Assembly (NCBI RefSeq): GCF_017313265.1
Contig: NZ_JAFLQZ010000002.1
Location: 496,001-560,000 of the forward strand
DNA: 64,000 nt
Reading direction: 5' to 3'
DNA from: Hymenobacter telluris
GTDB lineage: Bacteria > Bacteroidota > Bacteroidia > Cytophagales > Hymenobacteraceae
Part shown: in pieces, positions 16,994-24,829 of the stretch
Layout of the letters: the number at the start of each line of letters is the position of its first letter
Position numbering within the stretch: the first letter of the stretch is position 1
Made by a program: the position numbers and the translations under genes
The notes under the pieces: generated by a model
Told to the model about the DNA's origin: nothing
Databases searched by the model: none
What the model saw: only the letters and a program-made list of their open reading frames with translations

Positions 16994-17961
16994 TGCTGCT
17001 GTTGTTGTTGCTGCTCCCAACTCACGTATTTACGGTAGGAGTTGACGGGCACAATAGGCTGCTCTACTTCCCGCACGTACACCGGCTCTTCGGGCAGCGG
17101 AGCGAGTTCCAGCGGCTCACCATTGTCGATGTGGACCAGCACGGTGAGCGTGTGCGCGCCGGTGCCTTTGTAGGTGCCTTTGATGGGCGTGCAGTCCGAG
17201 AAGTTGCGCCCGATGGCCATGCGCACGTGCCCGTCATTCACGATGCAGTTGTTGGTGGGGTCGAGGCCCAGCCAGCCGTAGAACGGAATGTAGGCTTCCA
17301 CCCAGGCGTGGGTGGCACCGGCGCCGCGCACCCCTTCCTGCTTGGGGCACACGTAGCCGCTCACGTAGCGCGCCGGAATGCCCACCTGCCGAAGCATGAA
17401 CAGCAGCATGTGCGCAAAATCCTGACACACCCCGGCCCGCAGCCGCCAGATTTCGTCGGTGGGCGTTTCCACGTTCGTTACGCCCTGTTGGTAGTCGAAA
17501 TGGTCGTACACGTATTCTGACAGTACCAGCGCGTTTTTCAGCGGTTTGTCGGCGGGGTTGGTGACCTCACGCACTGCGTCGTTGATTTCCTGTTGCAGCT
17601 CCGAGGCTTCCGGCGTCAGGAAGTCCATGTAGGCTACGTCGTGGCGCAACTCGGTTAGGTGTTGCCACTGCGCTTCGGCCGGCTCCTCGTCCATCGGAAA
17701 CAGAATCGGGTGGGTCACTACCTCCACCTGGGATTCGATAACCAGCTCAGTGTGTGGCTGAATGAGGGTGAATACGCCCACTTTGTTGCCGAAATAATCG
17801 GTGAAAAAGGCGGTTTCCGGGTTCAGCGAGACACTTACCTCGTGGCGCTGCACCGTCAGCCGCTCGTCTTCCAGCGGGTAAATCATCAGCTGGTTGGCGC
17901 AGTCGATAACCGGCGCGGCGTAGCTGTAGCGAGTCAGGTGCTTGATTTTGTAGAACGGCAT
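16990..17961 (-). CDS. Transglutaminase-like protease of the ATP-grasp / alpha-E cluster
   Basis: A 323-residue protein from the ATG at 17961. An N-terminal beta-sandwich (residues 1-100) precedes a transglutaminase core with triad Cys179 (RAGVCQDFAH), His218 (ATHAWVEAYIP) and Asp234 (GLDPTNN). Members of this group are cytoplasmic papain-fold enzymes predicted to cleave or process peptides, and occur beside alpha-E and circularly permuted ATP-grasp proteins, exactly as here. Oddly, the protein ends in seven consecutive Gln encoded by a CAG/CAA run, and its stop codon lies inside the adjoining repeat arm. The tail is probably dispensable and may vary in length by slippage. Confidence 0.9.
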   Translation of the reverse strand: MPFYKIKHLTRYSYAAPVIDCANQLMIYPLEDERLTVQRHEVSVSLNPETAFFTDYFGNKVGVFTLIQPHTELVIESQVEVVTHPILFPMDEEPAEAQWQHLTELRHDVAYMDFLTPEASELQQEINDAVREVTNPADKPLKNALVLSEYVYDHFDYQQGVTNVETPTDEIWRLRAGVCQDFAHMLLFMLRQVGIPARYVSGYVCPKQEGVRGAGATHAWVEAYIPFYGWLGLDPTNNCIVNDGHVRMAIGRNFSDCTPIKGTYKGTGAHTLTVLVHIDNGEPLELAPLPEEPVYVREVEQPIVPVNSYRKYVSWEQQQQQQQ

Positions 17962-17964
17962 TTT

Positions 17965-18064
17965 ATAGTAGTGCTTAGTGCTTCGTACCTGGTGCATAGT
18001 GGGGTTGGATTGTCGTTTCGGCTGAGCTGCCTAAGCACGAAGCACCAAGCACTATGCACTATAC
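17965..18064. repeat. Paired period-7 arrays, inverted, before the transglutaminase gene
   Basis: Left array (17965-18001) contains the heptamers TAGTGCT, TAGTGCT, TCGTACC, TGGTGCA and TAGTGGG. The right array (18032-18064), read on the other strand, contains ATAGTGC, ATAGTGC, TTGGTGC and TTCGTGC. The arrays face each other and could pair as a long imperfect hairpin. They fill the gap between alpha-E and the transglutaminase gene, and the left array is the leader of the latter. Confidence 0.75.
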
Positions 18065-18065
18065 A

Positions 18066-19001
18066 TTAGCTGTTGCCGAAGTAGTGCTTGTTGAGGGCGT
18101 TGGCTATTTCCAGCAGCTCATTGCGGAGTTGCAGCAGAAACTGGCTGAGTTGCGCGGCATCGTCTACGCTGATGGTGCTGTACGTGACGCTGTTCTTGAC
18201 CTTGCCAATCAGGAAATGCACCTGCTCGTAGTTGTCGGGCAGGCTCTTGTCTTTCAGCCGCTCACAGTGGCGCATCAGCTGGCGCAAACTGTACGACAAC
18301 GAATGCGGGAAATCGGTGTCGTGGATAATCATGTTGAGCACGGTTTGCGCATCCAGAATACCGCGGTGCGTTTTCGAGTACAGCTCGTGCCCATACAGCG
18401 CATACAGCACGTAGCGCAGCTCCGGCGCGCCCATTGGGTGCTGCCGGTCGGGCAGGAACGCCAGCTTGTTGAGGCGCAGAATATCAACGGTTTGCAGCGC
18501 GCGCTCCAGAAACTTACCCAGATTCAAGAATGCGTAGCCCTCGTCGCGCGGCATGGTGTACTGCACGGTGCCCGCAAACAGCAGGCCCTGCCGCAGCAGC
18601 AAGTCCAGGCCCGAAACCGGGTCTTCGAGCATGGTTTGGCGGGCCAAATCTTCTTGCCGAATGGTGTGGTAATACTCGTTGAGGCTTTGCCACACTTCCT
18701 TGGTAATGTGGTCCTGCACGGCCCGCGCATTTTCGCGGCCCCGCACAATGTTGTTGTACACCGACACGGCATTCGACTTGTCGAACACCAGATGGCCGAT
18801 GATGTCGGCCGTGTTGCGCACCGCTTCCCGGATTTCCTCCGGCGACAGGTCGCCGTAATTATCAAGCAGCGGCTGCCAGCCCGCGTAGCGGTGCTCGTCC
18901 TGCGAGGTAATGTAGCTGATGCGAATCACCTGCAACATGGATTGGGTGCGTTCCATGTAGCGGGCCAGCCAGTAAATAGTATCAGCAACGCGGCTTAGCA
19001 T
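18066..19001 (-). CDS. Alpha-E domain protein
   Basis: A 311-residue, all-helical protein whose N-terminus MLSRVADTIYWLARYMER is the hallmark of the alpha-E (DUF403) family. Other conserved stretches are GRENARAVQDHITKEVW, GKFLERALQTVDILR and LRQLMRHCERLKD. It has no signal peptide and should be cytoplasmic. Its catalytic role is undefined; in published comparative genomics the family always travels with a circularly permuted ATP-grasp protein and a transglutaminase, and the set is predicted to build and process a peptide. Here the ATP-grasp gene is 185 bases upstream and the transglutaminase 104 bases downstream, all on the minus strand. A period-8 array forms its leader. Confidence 0.92.
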   Translation of the reverse strand: MLSRVADTIYWLARYMERTQSMLQVIRISYITSQDEHRYAGWQPLLDNYGDLSPEEIREAVRNTADIIGHLVFDKSNAVSVYNNIVRGRENARAVQDHITKEVWQSLNEYYHTIRQEDLARQTMLEDPVSGLDLLLRQGLLFAGTVQYTMPRDEGYAFLNLGKFLERALQTVDILRLNKLAFLPDRQHPMGAPELRYVLYALYGHELYSKTHRGILDAQTVLNMIIHDTDFPHSLSYSLRQLMRHCERLKDKSLPDNYEQVHFLIGKVKNSVTYSTISVDDAAQLSQFLLQLRNELLEIANALNKHYFGNS

Positions 19002-19004
19002 GCG

Positions 19005-19044
19005 GTGAGAAGGTGAAATTGTGAAATGGTGAGTTTGTGGAGTG
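19005..19044 (-). repeat. Period-8 leader array before the alpha-E gene
   Basis: On the plus strand the units are GTGAGAAG, GTGAAATT, GTGAAATG, GTGAGTTT and GTGGAGTG; read in the gene direction each ends in CAC and the array stops three bases before the ATG. This is the same octamer pattern as at 10346-10379. Confidence 0.7.
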
Positions 19045-19060
19045 CCAGGATAGAAAGGCT

Positions 19061-19154
19061 GTCATTCCGAGCTTGCCGAGGAATCTCGCGTGCTGAAGTC
19101 AGGCTACTTGTTGCAACATCAGCACGCGAGATTCCTCGGCAAGCTCGGAATGAC
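19061..19154. repeat. REPIN-like element with perfect 36-bp inverted arms
   Basis: Arms 19061-19096 and 19119-19154 are exact reverse complements over 36 bases, with a 22-base spacer. The arm core is GAGCTTGCCGAGGAATCTCG. There is no T-run, so it is not a simple terminator. A lone related half unit is at 13592-13614. It lies between the ATP-grasp and alpha-E genes and could form a very stable hairpin within that transcript. Confidence 0.85.
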
Positions 19155-19186
19155 GTTCGATAAATGACGGTCGATGATTACTCGTT

Positions 19187-20644
19187 TCACCCCAACTCCG
19201 GCCCCAGCACCCAGGTGTCTTTGCTGCCGCCGCCCTGGGAGGAGTTTACTACCAATGAGCCTTCGCGCAGGGCTACGCGGGTGAGGCCGCCGGGCACAAT
19301 ATCAATGCCCGAGGGGCCGTACAGCGCAAACGGCCGCAGGTCGACGCGGCGGGGCTGGAGCACGCCATCAATGTAGCAGGGCGTAGACGAGAGGCTGATG
19401 ATGGGCTGGGCAATAAAGCTGCGCGGGTCGGCGGTAATGGCGGTTTTAAAATCATTGATTTCCTGCTCGGTAGCGCTGCTGCCAATCAGCATGCCGTACC
19501 CGCCCGACTCGTTGGTGCGCTTAATCACCATGCGCTCCATGTTGTCGAACACGTGCTGGCGCTTGTCGGCCTCGGCCAGTTGGTAGGTGGGCACGTTTTT
19601 GAGAATCGGCTCCTCGTTCAGGTAGTACCGAATCATGTCGGGCACGTAGCAGTACACCGCTTTGTCGTCGGCCACGCCGTTGCCCATGGCATTCACAATG
19701 GCCACGTTGCCCTTGCGGTAAGCCCAGTACAGCCCCGACACGCCCAGCGCGCTATCGGGCCGGAACACCAGCGGGTCGATGTACTCATCATCCACGCGGC
19801 GGTAAATAACGTCCACGCGGGTCAGGCCCTTGGTGGTTTTCATGTACACGAAGTGGTTGTGCACAATCAGGTCGCGGCTTTCCACCAGCCGAATGCCCAT
19901 CAGGCGGGCCAGGGTGCTGTGCTCGAAATACGCCGAGTTGTAGATGCCCGGCGACAACAGCACCACCGTGGCCTCACTGCCTTGGCGGTCGGCGAGGGCC
20001 AGCAGGTTCCGAAACAGCAAATCGGGGTAGTCCTTCACGGGCTGCACGTTGTTTTTGGGCAGCAAATCGGGGAAAATGCGGTAGGTGATGCTGCGGTTTT
20101 CCAGCATGTACGACACCCCCGAGGGCGTGCGCAGGTTGTCTTCGAGCACGTAAAACTCGCCGTCATGGTCCCGGATCAAGTCCACGCCGGCAATGTGGGT
20201 GTAGATGTCGTGGGGCACGTGCACGTTCAGCATCGGGCGCAGAAACTGCGGGCACGAGTACACCAGCGCGGCCGGAATGATGCCGTCTTTGATGATGAAC
20301 TGCTGGTGGTAGATGTCCTTGAGGAAGATGTTGAGCGCCTTCAGCCGCTGCTTGATGCCGGCCTCAATGCGGGTCCACTCGGTGTAGTTGAGGATGCGCG
20401 GAATGATGTCGAAGGGGAAAATCTTCTCGATGCCCTCCCCGCTGCTGTACACCGTAAAAGTCACGCCCTGGCTCAGAAACAGCTTTTTGGCCAGCTCCAC
20501 CTTCCGGGTCATTTCCAGGCCCGCCAGGTTTTCAATGGCCGATACAAAGTGGCGGTACTCGGGGCGGATGCCTTCGGCCCGGAACATTTCGTCCCAGACG
20601 TTGGACTGTTCTCGGTAGGAGTGAAGGAGTGAGTTTTCGGGCAT
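19187..20644 (-). CDS. Circularly permuted ATP-grasp protein
   Basis: A 485-residue protein with no signal peptide, matching the circularly permuted ATP-grasp type 2 (DUF404/DUF407) family over its length. Signature segments are GVDLIRDHDGEFYVLEDNLRTPSGVSYMLENR, YNSAYFEHSTLARLMGIRLVE, DVIYRRVDDEYIDPLVF, NAMGNGVADDKAVYCY and the C-terminal RRVDLRPFALYG and GGLTRVALREGSLVVNSSQGGGSKDTWV. ATP-grasp enzymes form amide or related bonds through acyl-phosphate intermediates; this branch is predicted to ligate amino acids or peptides with the alpha-E and transglutaminase partners encoded just downstream. It is first in the trio, so promoter elements should lie in 20645-21043. Confidence 0.92.
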   Translation of the reverse strand: MPENSLLHSYREQSNVWDEMFRAEGIRPEYRHFVSAIENLAGLEMTRKVELAKKLFLSQGVTFTVYSSGEGIEKIFPFDIIPRILNYTEWTRIEAGIKQRLKALNIFLKDIYHQQFIIKDGIIPAALVYSCPQFLRPMLNVHVPHDIYTHIAGVDLIRDHDGEFYVLEDNLRTPSGVSYMLENRSITYRIFPDLLPKNNVQPVKDYPDLLFRNLLALADRQGSEATVVLLSPGIYNSAYFEHSTLARLMGIRLVESRDLIVHNHFVYMKTTKGLTRVDVIYRRVDDEYIDPLVFRPDSALGVSGLYWAYRKGNVAIVNAMGNGVADDKAVYCYVPDMIRYYLNEEPILKNVPTYQLAEADKRQHVFDNMERMVIKRTNESGGYGMLIGSSATEQEINDFKTAITADPRSFIAQPIISLSSTPCYIDGVLQPRRVDLRPFALYGPSGIDIVPGGLTRVALREGSLVVNSSQGGGSKDTWVLGPELG

Positions 20645-21043
20645 AAAGCAACAGGTAAGAGGCGAGCAGCAAGCAGAACAGTCGGGAGCGGGAGTAAGTC
20701 ATCGCGCCAACCACGATACTAAAAGCGAATACCCTGTAAAAAAGTAGGGTTGAAGCAGGAATTAAGGTAATAAAACCCGGAAAACACTCATGTTTTCAAA
20801 GGCAGTTGTAAATAATTATGCACTCGTCGTCTGAAACACCCACTTGTCCAGCAGGGGGTATGCGCACTTTCCTGTTCTGGCAAAGCCGCCGTTGGGTCGC
20901 GTAACTAGCAGCCTTTTCATGAGCTAGTAGTACAGCCCGCTGCCCTGCGGGGGCGGATAAACGGCGCTTACGGTCTGAATGACAGCGCCTTTCCTGAAAT
21001 GCCCGTACACGCAGGCAAAGCCCGTTATTCTTCTTGCTTTATC
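20645..21043. other. Divergent intergenic region before the ATP-grasp and metallopeptidase genes
   Basis: 399 bases serving two divergent genes. The part 20740-20820 is AT-rich and contains a perfect inverted repeat at 20780-20797 (GAAAACA and TGTTTTC around CTCA) that may be an operator or hairpin. A short GC-rich hairpin-like stretch lies near 20937-20955. No TAnnTTTG box was found on either strand. Confidence 0.4.
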
Positions 21044-22150
21044 ATGCAACTTTTCAAGTGTACCCACTGCGGCCAGCAACTGTTTTTCGAAAACGATAAG
21101 TGCGAACAGTGCCAGTATCCATTGGGCTTTGAGAGCCAACAGCTACAGTTGTTTCCGCTCGTAGCCGAGCCCGAGGGCGCCACGTTCCGCCTGTACGGCT
21201 CCCCGGCCGCTGATGCCACCACGTACACCTACTGCCACAACCACACCGAGGGCGCCTGCAATTGGCTGGTGCCCACCGATAGCGCCACGCCGTTTTGCGC
21301 TGCCTGCACCCTCAACCGCACCATCCCCAACCTAGAGCAGCCCGAGCACCGTGCCCGGTGGCGCAAGCTGGAATCGGCCAAGCACCGGCTGGTGTATAGT
21401 TTGCTGCGCATGGGGCTGCCGGTGGTCAGCAAAGCCGCAGACCCCGACCGGGGCCTGTGGTTCGACTTCCTGGCCGATACCAGCCCCGAAAGCGGCCAGC
21501 GCGTACTCACCGGCCACGACGAAGGCCTGATTACCATCAACATTGCCGAAGCCGACGACATCGAGCGGGAAATGGCCCGCAAGGCTATGGCCGAGCTGTA
21601 CCGGACGCTGCTGGGTCACTTCCGCCACGAGGTGGGGCACTACTACTGGGACCGGCTGATTGACAACACCCCGCATCTGGCGCGGTTTCGGGAGCTGTTC
21701 GGCGACGAGCAGCAGGACTACAGCGAGGCCCTCAAGCGCCACTACGACCAGGGCGCCCCCGCCGACTGGGCGCAGTTTTTCATCAGCTCCTACGCCAGTA
21801 GCCACCCCTGGGAAGACTGGGCCGAAACCTGGGCGCACTACCTGCACATTATGGATACGCTGCAAACTGCCCACGCCTTTGGCCTGAGCGTGAAGCCTGT
21901 GGTAGCCGACGAAACCCAGTTTCTGCAAGCCACCATTAGCGAAGAGCCTTACGAGCAAGCGGATTTCCAGCGCATCATGGACCAATGGCTGCCGCTCACC
22001 TTCGCCATGAACAGCCTCAACCGCAGCATGGGCCAGCCCGACCCGTACCCTTTCATCATTCGGCCGGCAGTGGTGGAGAAGATGGCCTTCATCCACAAAG
22101 TCTGCCAGGAAGTGAAGCACTGCCTCCAGGAAAACCGGGCCGACTGCTAG
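21044..22150 (+). CDS. Zinc-ribbon putative metallopeptidase
   Basis: A 368-residue protein from the ATG at 21044. Residues 6-23 form a zinc ribbon (CTHC and CEQC), and a second Cys group occurs at 64-88 (including FCAAC). The catalytic-type motif HEVGH is at 195-199 (GHFRHEVGHYYWDRL). A downstream acidic segment, SSHPWEDWAETWAHYLHI, fits the third metal ligand of this zincin group. The protein has no signal peptide and is likely cytoplasmic. The family is annotated as putative zinc-binding metallopeptidase with unknown substrate. It is monocistronic between a divergent promoter region and a bidirectional terminator. Confidence 0.87.
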   Translation: MQLFKCTHCGQQLFFENDKCEQCQYPLGFESQQLQLFPLVAEPEGATFRLYGSPAADATTYTYCHNHTEGACNWLVPTDSATPFCAACTLNRTIPNLEQPEHRARWRKLESAKHRLVYSLLRMGLPVVSKAADPDRGLWFDFLADTSPESGQRVLTGHDEGLITINIAEADDIEREMARKAMAELYRTLLGHFRHEVGHYYWDRLIDNTPHLARFRELFGDEQQDYSEALKRHYDQGAPADWAQFFISSYASSHPWEDWAETWAHYLHIMDTLQTAHAFGLSVKPVVADETQFLQATISEEPYEQADFQRIMDQWLPLTFAMNSLNRSMGQPDPYPFIIRPAVVEKMAFIHKVCQEVKHCLQENRADC

Positions 22151-22184
22151 GCGTTGGTTCGCTTACTGGTGTAGCCTAAAACGG

Positions 22185-22218
22185 AAAGCCGCCGCTGCAT
22201 GATGCAGCGGCGGCTTTT
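22185..22218. terminator. Perfect bidirectional terminator
   Basis: Almost a perfect palindrome of 34 bases: AAAGCCGCCGCTGCAT directly followed by its complement, with a T-run on each side. It lies between the convergent metallopeptidase and ppx/gppA genes and can end both transcripts. Confidence 0.9.
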
Positions 22219-22251
22219 GCGTTGCGCGTGGTAGCTGAATGGCCGGCGGGT

Positions 22252-23190
22252 TTACTGCATCATTTCGGCCAGCAGGCCTTCTTTCAGAGCGGCTGAGGAG
22301 GTGCGGATGCGGGTGATGCCCGACACCCCCAGCACGTAATCAATGAGGATGCTGGCTACCACCAGCATGTCGGCGCGCATGGGCAGGATGCCGGGCAGGG
22401 CTTTGCGCTGCTCGTGGTTGTTGGTTAGTAGCTGGCGGTAGCTGTGCTGGAAGCTGCTCATTTCCAGCTCGGTGCAGGGTGGAAGGTCAGCCTCGGTGCG
22501 TAGTTCACCCAGCTGCATATCAGCCAGGCTGTCGAAGCTGCCCGAGGCGCCGACCAGCGTAACGGGCTGGTAGTGCTGGATAGCGGCCGTCAGGGGGGCC
22601 AGTACGGTGCTGAGGTGGGCTTGCTCGGCGGCTACGGCGCTGGCGGAAATGATGCCGCTGGGGTCGGGGAAGAACATATCTAGTAGCCGCTGCGCCCCAA
22701 TTTCAAAGCTCTGCTTCCAGAAAATGGTAGCTTCGTCGGCAATGATGCACTCCACCGAGCCGCCCCCAATATCCACTATCAGGTTCTTGTCTGGCCCCAG
22801 TGGCACGGCCTGCCGCACGCCTTTGGTAATCAGCTCGGCCTCCCGCTCACCCGGAATTACATCCACTTTGATACCGGTCTGCTCGAAAATGGCCTGCACC
22901 AGCTCCGGGCCGTTGCGGGCCACGCGCACGGCACTGGTGGCGGTGGCCCGCACTTCCGTTACCTGGTGCAGCTCAATTTCCTCCTGGAAGGCCTGGAGCG
23001 TGTGCAAGGCCCGCGCAAAGGCCGCCGGCGTAATCTCGCCTTTGCTGATGCCGCCTTCCCCGAGCCGCACGCCCACTTTGGTACGCAGCAATACCAGCGT
23101 ATCGTGGTGCTTTTCTTCGGGTAGCTCCACTATCAGCAAGTGGAATGTGTTGGTGCCCATATCAATCAGGGCGAGGCGGCGGTGGCGCAT
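22252..23190 (-). CDS. Ppx/GppA family phosphatase
   Basis: A 312-residue protein of the exopolyphosphatase / pppGpp phosphohydrolase family (ASKHA fold). The first phosphate-loop is ALIDMGTNTFHLLIVE (residues 7-22), the second is NLIVDIGGGSVECII, and VTEVRATATSAVRVARNG and SSFQHSYRQLL lie in typical places. It is a short single-domain form, about the length of Ppx2-type enzymes, without the C-terminal HD-like domain of E. coli Ppx and GppA. It should act on polyphosphate or pppGpp in the cytoplasm; sequence alone does not separate the two. The leader is a period-7 array directly abutting the start. Confidence 0.88.
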   Translation of the reverse strand: MRHRRLALIDMGTNTFHLLIVELPEEKHHDTLVLLRTKVGVRLGEGGISKGEITPAAFARALHTLQAFQEEIELHQVTEVRATATSAVRVARNGPELVQAIFEQTGIKVDVIPGEREAELITKGVRQAVPLGPDKNLIVDIGGGSVECIIADEATIFWKQSFEIGAQRLLDMFFPDPSGIISASAVAAEQAHLSTVLAPLTAAIQHYQPVTLVGASGSFDSLADMQLGELRTEADLPPCTELEMSSFQHSYRQLLTNNHEQRKALPGILPMRADMLVVASILIDYVLGVSGITRIRTSSAALKEGLLAEMMQ

Positions 23191-23290
23191 ATCGTTTTTC
23201 GTTGTTGGTTTTTTGTTGTTCGTTAGTTGGGTTCACATAGTGCCGGCCAGCCGACGAACAACGAAAACCCAATAACGAAAAACGAAATAT
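23191..23290. repeat. Paired period-7 arrays, inverted, before ppx/gppA
   Basis: The left array (23191-23230), read in the ppx direction, has heptamers AACGAAC, AACAAAA, AACCAAC, AACGAAA and AACGATA and ends at the ATG. The right array (23251-23290) has CGAACAA, CGAAAAC, CCAATAA, CGAAAAA and CGAAATA and runs into the stop of the methyltransferase gene. The two are inverted and separated by 20 bases. Confidence 0.75.
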
Positions 23291-24183
23291 CAGGTGGCAA
23301 ACCGGCAGAACGTGCCTAGCGGCAGCTTGCGGGCGCCGGCGTCGTGCAGGTAGATTTCCCCGATTTCGCGCTTCTCCCGCATGGCTGGGAAGATTTCTCC
23401 TACTAGGTTATCGAGAATCAGCGCCGAAAAACCCAGGGAGTAGAGGTTGACGAGGAAGAAATGGTCCTGCGGGTCGAGCAGCTCTTTGCAGAGCTTGAGC
23501 ATTTCGTTGAGCTCGTCTTCCAGCTGCCACTTCTCGCCGTTGGGGCCGCGGCCGTAGGCGGGCGGGTCCAGGATGAGGCCCTGGTACTTGCTGCCGCGCT
23601 TCACTTCGCGCCGCACGTATTTCATGGCGTCTTCTACCAGCCAGCGCACCCCATCCAGGTTGCTGGCTTCCATGTTGTCGCGGGCCCAGAAGTTCACTTG
23701 CTTCACCGAGTCGAGGTGCGTAACGTCGGCACCGGCGGCCCGGGCGGCCAAAGTGGCGGCGCCGGTGTAGGCAAACAGGTTGAGTACGCGCGGTACGGCG
23801 GCTTGGCGCTGGCGCGTCTGCTGGTAAATGAACTGCCAGTTGGGGTCCTGCTCCGGAAACAGCCCCACGTGCTTGAACGACGACATGCCCAGCCGAAACC
23901 GCAGCTTCAGGCCGTCGGGCCGTTCGTAGCCGATTACCCACTGCTCGGGGGTGCCGGGCTTTATTTTCCATTGGCCGCGCTCTTGGCTGCCTTTCTCGCG
24001 GGTGAAGGTGGCGTGGGCGCGCTGCCACTCACTAGCGGCCAGGTGCGGGTCCCAGATGGCCTGCGGCTCGGGACGGGCCAGAATGTGCTTGCCGAAGCGC
24101 TCCAGCTTCTCGAAGTTGCCGGCGTCCAGTAGCTCGTAGTCGGCCCAGGGACTGGTGGTGAGGAACGTGTACATGTAAGGCAA
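23290..24183 (-). CDS. RlmI-like class I SAM-dependent methyltransferase
   Basis: A 297-residue protein. The SAM-binding motif is RVLNLFAYTGAATLAARAAGADVTHLD, and the catalytic-type motif LILDPPAYGRG matches rRNA 5-methylcytosine / RlmI-RlmK-like enzymes. The N-terminal third (WDPHLAASEW, WKIKPGTPEQWVIGY) replaces the PUA domain of full RlmI, so this is a shorter relative. Most likely substrate is rRNA, acting in the cytoplasm; the exact base is not determinable. Its stop codon overlaps the end of the right-hand heptamer array before ppx, and it may be co-transcribed with that gene. Starts at 24183 or 24174 (MYTFLTT) are both possible. Confidence 0.83.
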   Translation of the reverse strand: MPYMYTFLTTSPWADYELLDAGNFEKLERFGKHILARPEPQAIWDPHLAASEWQRAHATFTREKGSQERGQWKIKPGTPEQWVIGYERPDGLKLRFRLGMSSFKHVGLFPEQDPNWQFIYQQTRQRQAAVPRVLNLFAYTGAATLAARAAGADVTHLDSVKQVNFWARDNMEASNLDGVRWLVEDAMKYVRREVKRGSKYQGLILDPPAYGRGPNGEKWQLEDELNEMLKLCKELLDPQDHFFLVNLYSLGFSALILDNLVGEIFPAMREKREIGEIYLHDAGARKLPLGTFCRFAT

Positions 24184-24189
24184 AGGTAG

Positions 24190-24334
24190 TTGTTGGTTGC
24201 TGGTTGTGGATTGCTGATTGTTAATTGTGGCTTGTTGTCAGTTCTTGGGTAGTTGGCTATTCAATGACCTCCGAACGTACAGCAACCAACAACCAGCAAC
24301 CAGCAACAATCACCTATCAACCTTCCACCACCCC
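24190..24334. repeat. Paired period-7 arrays, inverted, in a divergent promoter
   Basis: The left array (24190-24238) is seven TTG-led heptamers: TTGTTGG, TTGCTGG, TTGTGGA, TTGCTGA, TTGTTAA, TTGTGGC and TTGTTGT. The right array (24280-24334) runs CAGCAAC, CAACAAC, CAGCAAC, CAGCAAC, AATCACC, TATCAAC, CTTCCAC up to the DinB start. They are complementary in consensus and lie between divergent genes, so each also forms one gene's leader. Confidence 0.8.
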
Positions 24335-24817
24335 ATGACTGAACCCAAACGCATTGCCGACCAGCTGCGTCGTGCCTTCGATGGCGACGCCTGGTCGGGG
24401 TCTTCGTTGCAGCAAACCCTGGCAGGCATCACGGCCGCGCAAGCGGCTGCCTACCCGTGGCCCGGCGTGCATACCATTGGCGAGTTGGTGTGCCACCTGG
24501 CTGCCTGGACGGCCACGGCGGCGCAACGCGTACAGGCCCGAGAACATACCCCCATGACCCGCGACGACTGGCCTGCTTTTCCGGTGGTGGCCGACGAAGC
24601 CGCCTGGCTGCGGGCCCGGCAGGAACTGCACGAAGCGCACGAACAACTGGTGGCACTTACCGAAGCCCTGCCCGCTGCCGAGCTGGATACGGTGCTCGGC
24701 GACGTGCGCGAACGGGCCGATGGCTCGGGCGTAACCATCTACGTGCTGCTGCACGGCATCATTCAGCATTATCTTTACCACGCCGGGCAGATTGCCCTGC
24801 TGCGTAAATTCGTCTGA
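24335..24817 (+). CDS. DinB family protein
   Basis: A 160-residue four-helix-bundle protein beginning MTEPKRIADQLRRAFDG at 24335, right after the heptamer array. Typical DinB_2 features are the N-terminal helix, HTIGELVCHLAAWTATAAQRV with a metal-ligand His, and the C-terminal LLHGIIQHYLYHAGQIALLRK with two more His. Relatives are metal-dependent enzymes such as mycothiol- or bacillithiol-dependent transferases, but most Bacteroidota members have no known substrate. It is followed 12 bases later by dapF on the same strand and is probably co-transcribed with it. Confidence 0.85.
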   Translation: MTEPKRIADQLRRAFDGDAWSGSSLQQTLAGITAAQAAAYPWPGVHTIGELVCHLAAWTATAAQRVQAREHTPMTRDDWPAFPVVADEAAWLRARQELHEAHEQLVALTEALPAAELDTVLGDVRERADGSGVTIYVLLHGIIQHYLYHAGQIALLRKFV

Positions 24818-24829
24818 CCCGCTCCTCCC

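Noticed and set aside
19187..20632. Long plus-strand frame opposite the ATP-grasp gene
   Set aside because: It is His- and Val-rich without motifs, as expected for the complement of a GC-rich gene.
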